This document shows, one piece after another, positions 62,500-64,000 of a DNA stretch of 64,000 nt. How positions within the stretch are numbered: the stretch's first letter is position 1; each line of letters opens with the position of its first letter. Location of the stretch: positions 496,001 to 560,000 of the forward strand of contig CAJIZS010000001.1 in assembly GCA_905182075.1 (NCBI GenBank), written 5' to 3'. Origin of the DNA: an uncultured Methylophilaceae bacterium (lineage in GTDB: Bacteria > Pseudomonadota > Gammaproteobacteria > Burkholderiales > Methylophilaceae). The notes below the pieces were generated by a model, which did no database searches, was not told where the DNA came from, and saw only the letters and a list, made by a program, of their open reading frames with translations. A program made the position numbers and the translations under genes.

Positions 62500-63420
62500 A
62501 TGAAATATACATTAAGGCAACTGGAAATATTTGTGGCTGTAAGTAGAGCTGAAAGTGTCTCACGTGCAGCAGAGTTTTTATGTCTATCACAATCTGCGAC
62601 TAGTACTTCTCTTGGAGAGTTTGAAAGACAATTTGGTGTGCAACTTTTTGATAGGATAGGTAAGTCATTAAGCATAAATAAAGCAGGAAAAAATTTGTTA
62701 CCAAATGCAGTAGAATTATTAGATCGCGCAAAAGAAATTGAATCTAAGCTATTAGGACTTGCAGGTTGTGGCGAAATGCATATTGGGGCTACATTGACAA
62801 TTGGTAATTATCTTGCCAACCTTCTCGTTGCTAATTATCTTAAAGAATATCCCGAAAGTAATATAAGCCTTCAAGTTCATAATACGAAGACAATTGTTCA
62901 GCAGGTAGCTAATCATGAACTTGATCTTGGAATGATTGAAGGAGATTGTAATCACTCAGACTTACATGTTGAACCATGGGTTGCAGATGAACTTGCTATT
63001 TTTTGTGCCCCCAAACACCCACTTGCAAAGAAAAAAATTGTTCATTTAGATGAATTATTAAAAGAAGCATGGATACTTCGCGAAAAGGGATCAGGTACTA
63101 GGGAGACTTTTGATAGAGCTTTTAAAGATAAAAATCTAAATATTAGATTAGAATTAGAGCATACTGAAGCTATTAAGCGAGCAGTAGAATCTGGTTTGGG
63201 CATTGGCTGTATTTCCCGTCTTGCTCTTAAGGACGCATTTAGACGTGGCAGTTTGGTACCATTAGATGTTCCTAGTATAAAATTAAATCGATTCTTTTAT
63301 TTCTTATGGCCGAAAAAAAAATACCAAACTTCTGGTATGAAACAATTTCTTGCACTTTGTAAGGAAATGACAAAAGGGCTCGAACGAAGTGACCAAGTTA
63401 ATTTACCATTAATACCTTGA
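62500..63420 (+). CDS. LysR-type transcriptional regulator
   Basis: Intact protein of 306 residues. N-terminal winged HTH with LEIFVAVSRAESVSRAAEFL and LSQSATSTSLGEFERQFGVQLFDRIGKSLSI; the C-terminal effector domain shows IGATLTIGNYLANLL and GMIEGDCNH, with GLGIGCISRLALKDA near the end. It sits head to head with etfB and directly before the ETF-ubiquinone oxidoreductase gene, so it probably controls ETF electron transfer genes. The effector is unknown. The family includes CysB/CbbR-like branches, but no closer assignment is possible by eye. Confidence 0.88.
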   Translation: MKYTLRQLEIFVAVSRAESVSRAAEFLCLSQSATSTSLGEFERQFGVQLFDRIGKSLSINKAGKNLLPNAVELLDRAKEIESKLLGLAGCGEMHIGATLTIGNYLANLLVANYLKEYPESNISLQVHNTKTIVQQVANHELDLGMIEGDCNHSDLHVEPWVADELAIFCAPKHPLAKKKIVHLDELLKEAWILREKGSGTRETFDRAFKDKNLNIRLELEHTEAIKRAVESGLGIGCISRLALKDAFRRGSLVPLDVPSIKLNRFFYFLWPKKKYQTSGMKQFLALCKEMTKGLERSDQVNLPLIP

Positions 63421-64000
63421 TGAAAATGAATAAACAACGCGAGATAATGAATTACGATATTTTAATTGTTGGCGGCGGTCCGGCAGGACTCTCTGCGGCA
63501 ATTAAAGCAAAACAATTAGCTCATAAATCAGGCAAAGAAATAAGTGTTTGTTTGATTGAGAAAGGTGCTGAAGTTGGTTCCCATATCTTATCAGGAGCAG
63601 TTATTGACCCAATTGCCTTAAATGAATTAATTCCAAATTGGAAAGAGAAGAATGCGCCCCTAAAAACAAAAGTAACTGAAGATGTATTTAGTTTATTGAG
63701 TAAAGAAAAAAGCTGGAACATACCGCATTGGCTAGTCCCGCCCCTAATGAGTAACAAAGAAAATTATATTGTTAGTTTAGGTGATTTATGTAATTGGCTC
63801 GGCGCACAAGCTGAGGACTTAGGCGTAGAAATATATTCAGGGTTTACAGGACAAGAAGCTTTATTTAACGATAAAGAAGAACTTATCGGTATAGCAACTG
63901 GAGATATGGGAAGGGACTCAGATTTCAAAGAGACAGTAAATTTTGCAGAAGGTATTGAGATTCACGCTCAGTTTACTTTGATTGCAGAGGGAGCAAGAGG
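63420..64000 (+). CDS. etfD: Electron transfer flavoprotein-ubiquinone oxidoreductase, 3' end outside window
   Basis: Inner-membrane iron-sulfur flavoprotein taking electrons from reduced ETF to ubiquinone. YDILIVGGGPAGLSAAIKAKQL is the FAD motif; CLIEKGAEVGSHILSGAVIDPIALNELIP and NYIVSLGDLCNWLGAQAEDLGVEIYSGF are diagnostic of ETF-QO. ATG 63420 overlaps the LysR stop (TGATG); Met codons at 63426 and 63447 are alternative starts. The last third, including the [4Fe-4S] ferredoxin domain, lies beyond the window. No frame break is seen in the part present. Confidence 0.92.
   Translation, partial: MKMNKQREIMNYDILIVGGGPAGLSAAIKAKQLAHKSGKEISVCLIEKGAEVGSHILSGAVIDPIALNELIPNWKEKNAPLKTKVTEDVFSLLSKEKSWNIPHWLVPPLMSNKENYIVSLGDLCNWLGAQAEDLGVEIYSGFTGQEALFNDKEELIGIATGDMGRDSDFKETVNFAEGIEIHAQFTLIAEGAR

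Overview
The window reads as a piece of a small, AT-rich, gene-dense betaproteobacterial chromosome, most like the marine methylotrophs of the Methylophilales (OM43/HTCC2181-like). This rests on gene content and order: a complete mraZ-to-lpxC division and cell-wall cluster, trxA-rho-rpmE, a molybdenum NAD-dependent formate dehydrogenase (fdsGBA-fdhD-fdsD) next to cofactor genes, a proton-pumping pyrophosphatase and a transketolase-gap-pgk run. The assignment is inference; no marker gene was compared with a database.

Layout. 1-2.3 kb: NADH dehydrogenase II (cut by the left edge) and the lysophospholipid transporter LplT. 2.3-4.8 kb: a patchwork of gene fragments around a truncated PIN-PhoH gene, intact Bcp and a TonB lacking its anchor. 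4.8-8.2 kb: moeA, mobB, mobA and moaA on the minus strand, divergent from the formate dehydrogenase operon (8.36-14.3 kb). 14.3-20.5 kb: a membrane glycosyltransferase, rpmE, rho, trxA, a BON-domain lipoprotein, rsmI and pyrC. 20.5-20.8 kb: RNase P RNA. 20.9-39 kb: the dcw cluster with its MraZ operator. 39-45.6 kb: an NDUFA9-like protein, cca, a HAD hydrolase, argB, argA, an HTH regulator, rsmE and a redoxin. 45.7-51.9 kb: tkt, gap, pgk, purC and two envelope genes. 52-55.4 kb: hppA, a TauE/SafE exporter and a DciA-like gene. 55.5-59.7 kb: M23 peptidase, secA, a DUF1289 protein and nth. 59.9-64 kb: a ferredoxin-NADP reductase and etfA/etfB, divergent from a LysR regulator and ETF-ubiquinone oxidoreductase.

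How the genes work together. Formate is oxidised to CO2 by FdsABGD, whose bis-MGD cofactor needs MoaA, MoeA, MobA, MobB and FdhD; all are encoded side by side, and the NADH can feed NDH-2. The dcw cluster supplies peptidoglycan precursors and the FtsZ/FtsA/FtsQ/FtsL/FtsI/FtsW division machinery. Electrons from flavin dehydrogenases pass through ETF and ETF-QO to quinone.

The main caution is sequence quality. Almost every long gene, including indispensable ones (rho, secA, ftsZ, ftsA, murC-F, gap, pgk), is broken by small indels whose flanks remain perfectly family-like. In at least seven places a block of about 100-250 bp is replaced by a piece of an unrelated gene (Gfo/Idh oxidoreductase inside tkt, uracil phosphoribosyltransferase inside hppA, MnmA in place of the MurF N-terminus, UmuC plus Mrp inside the NDUFA9-like gene, and others), several of flavobacterial flavour. 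This is best explained by uncorrected or wrongly corrected noisy metagenomic reads. Genes are therefore given as whole loci with the probable frameshifts noted. I found no CRISPR array, prophage, transposon, tRNA, secondary-metabolite cluster or convincing new defence system.
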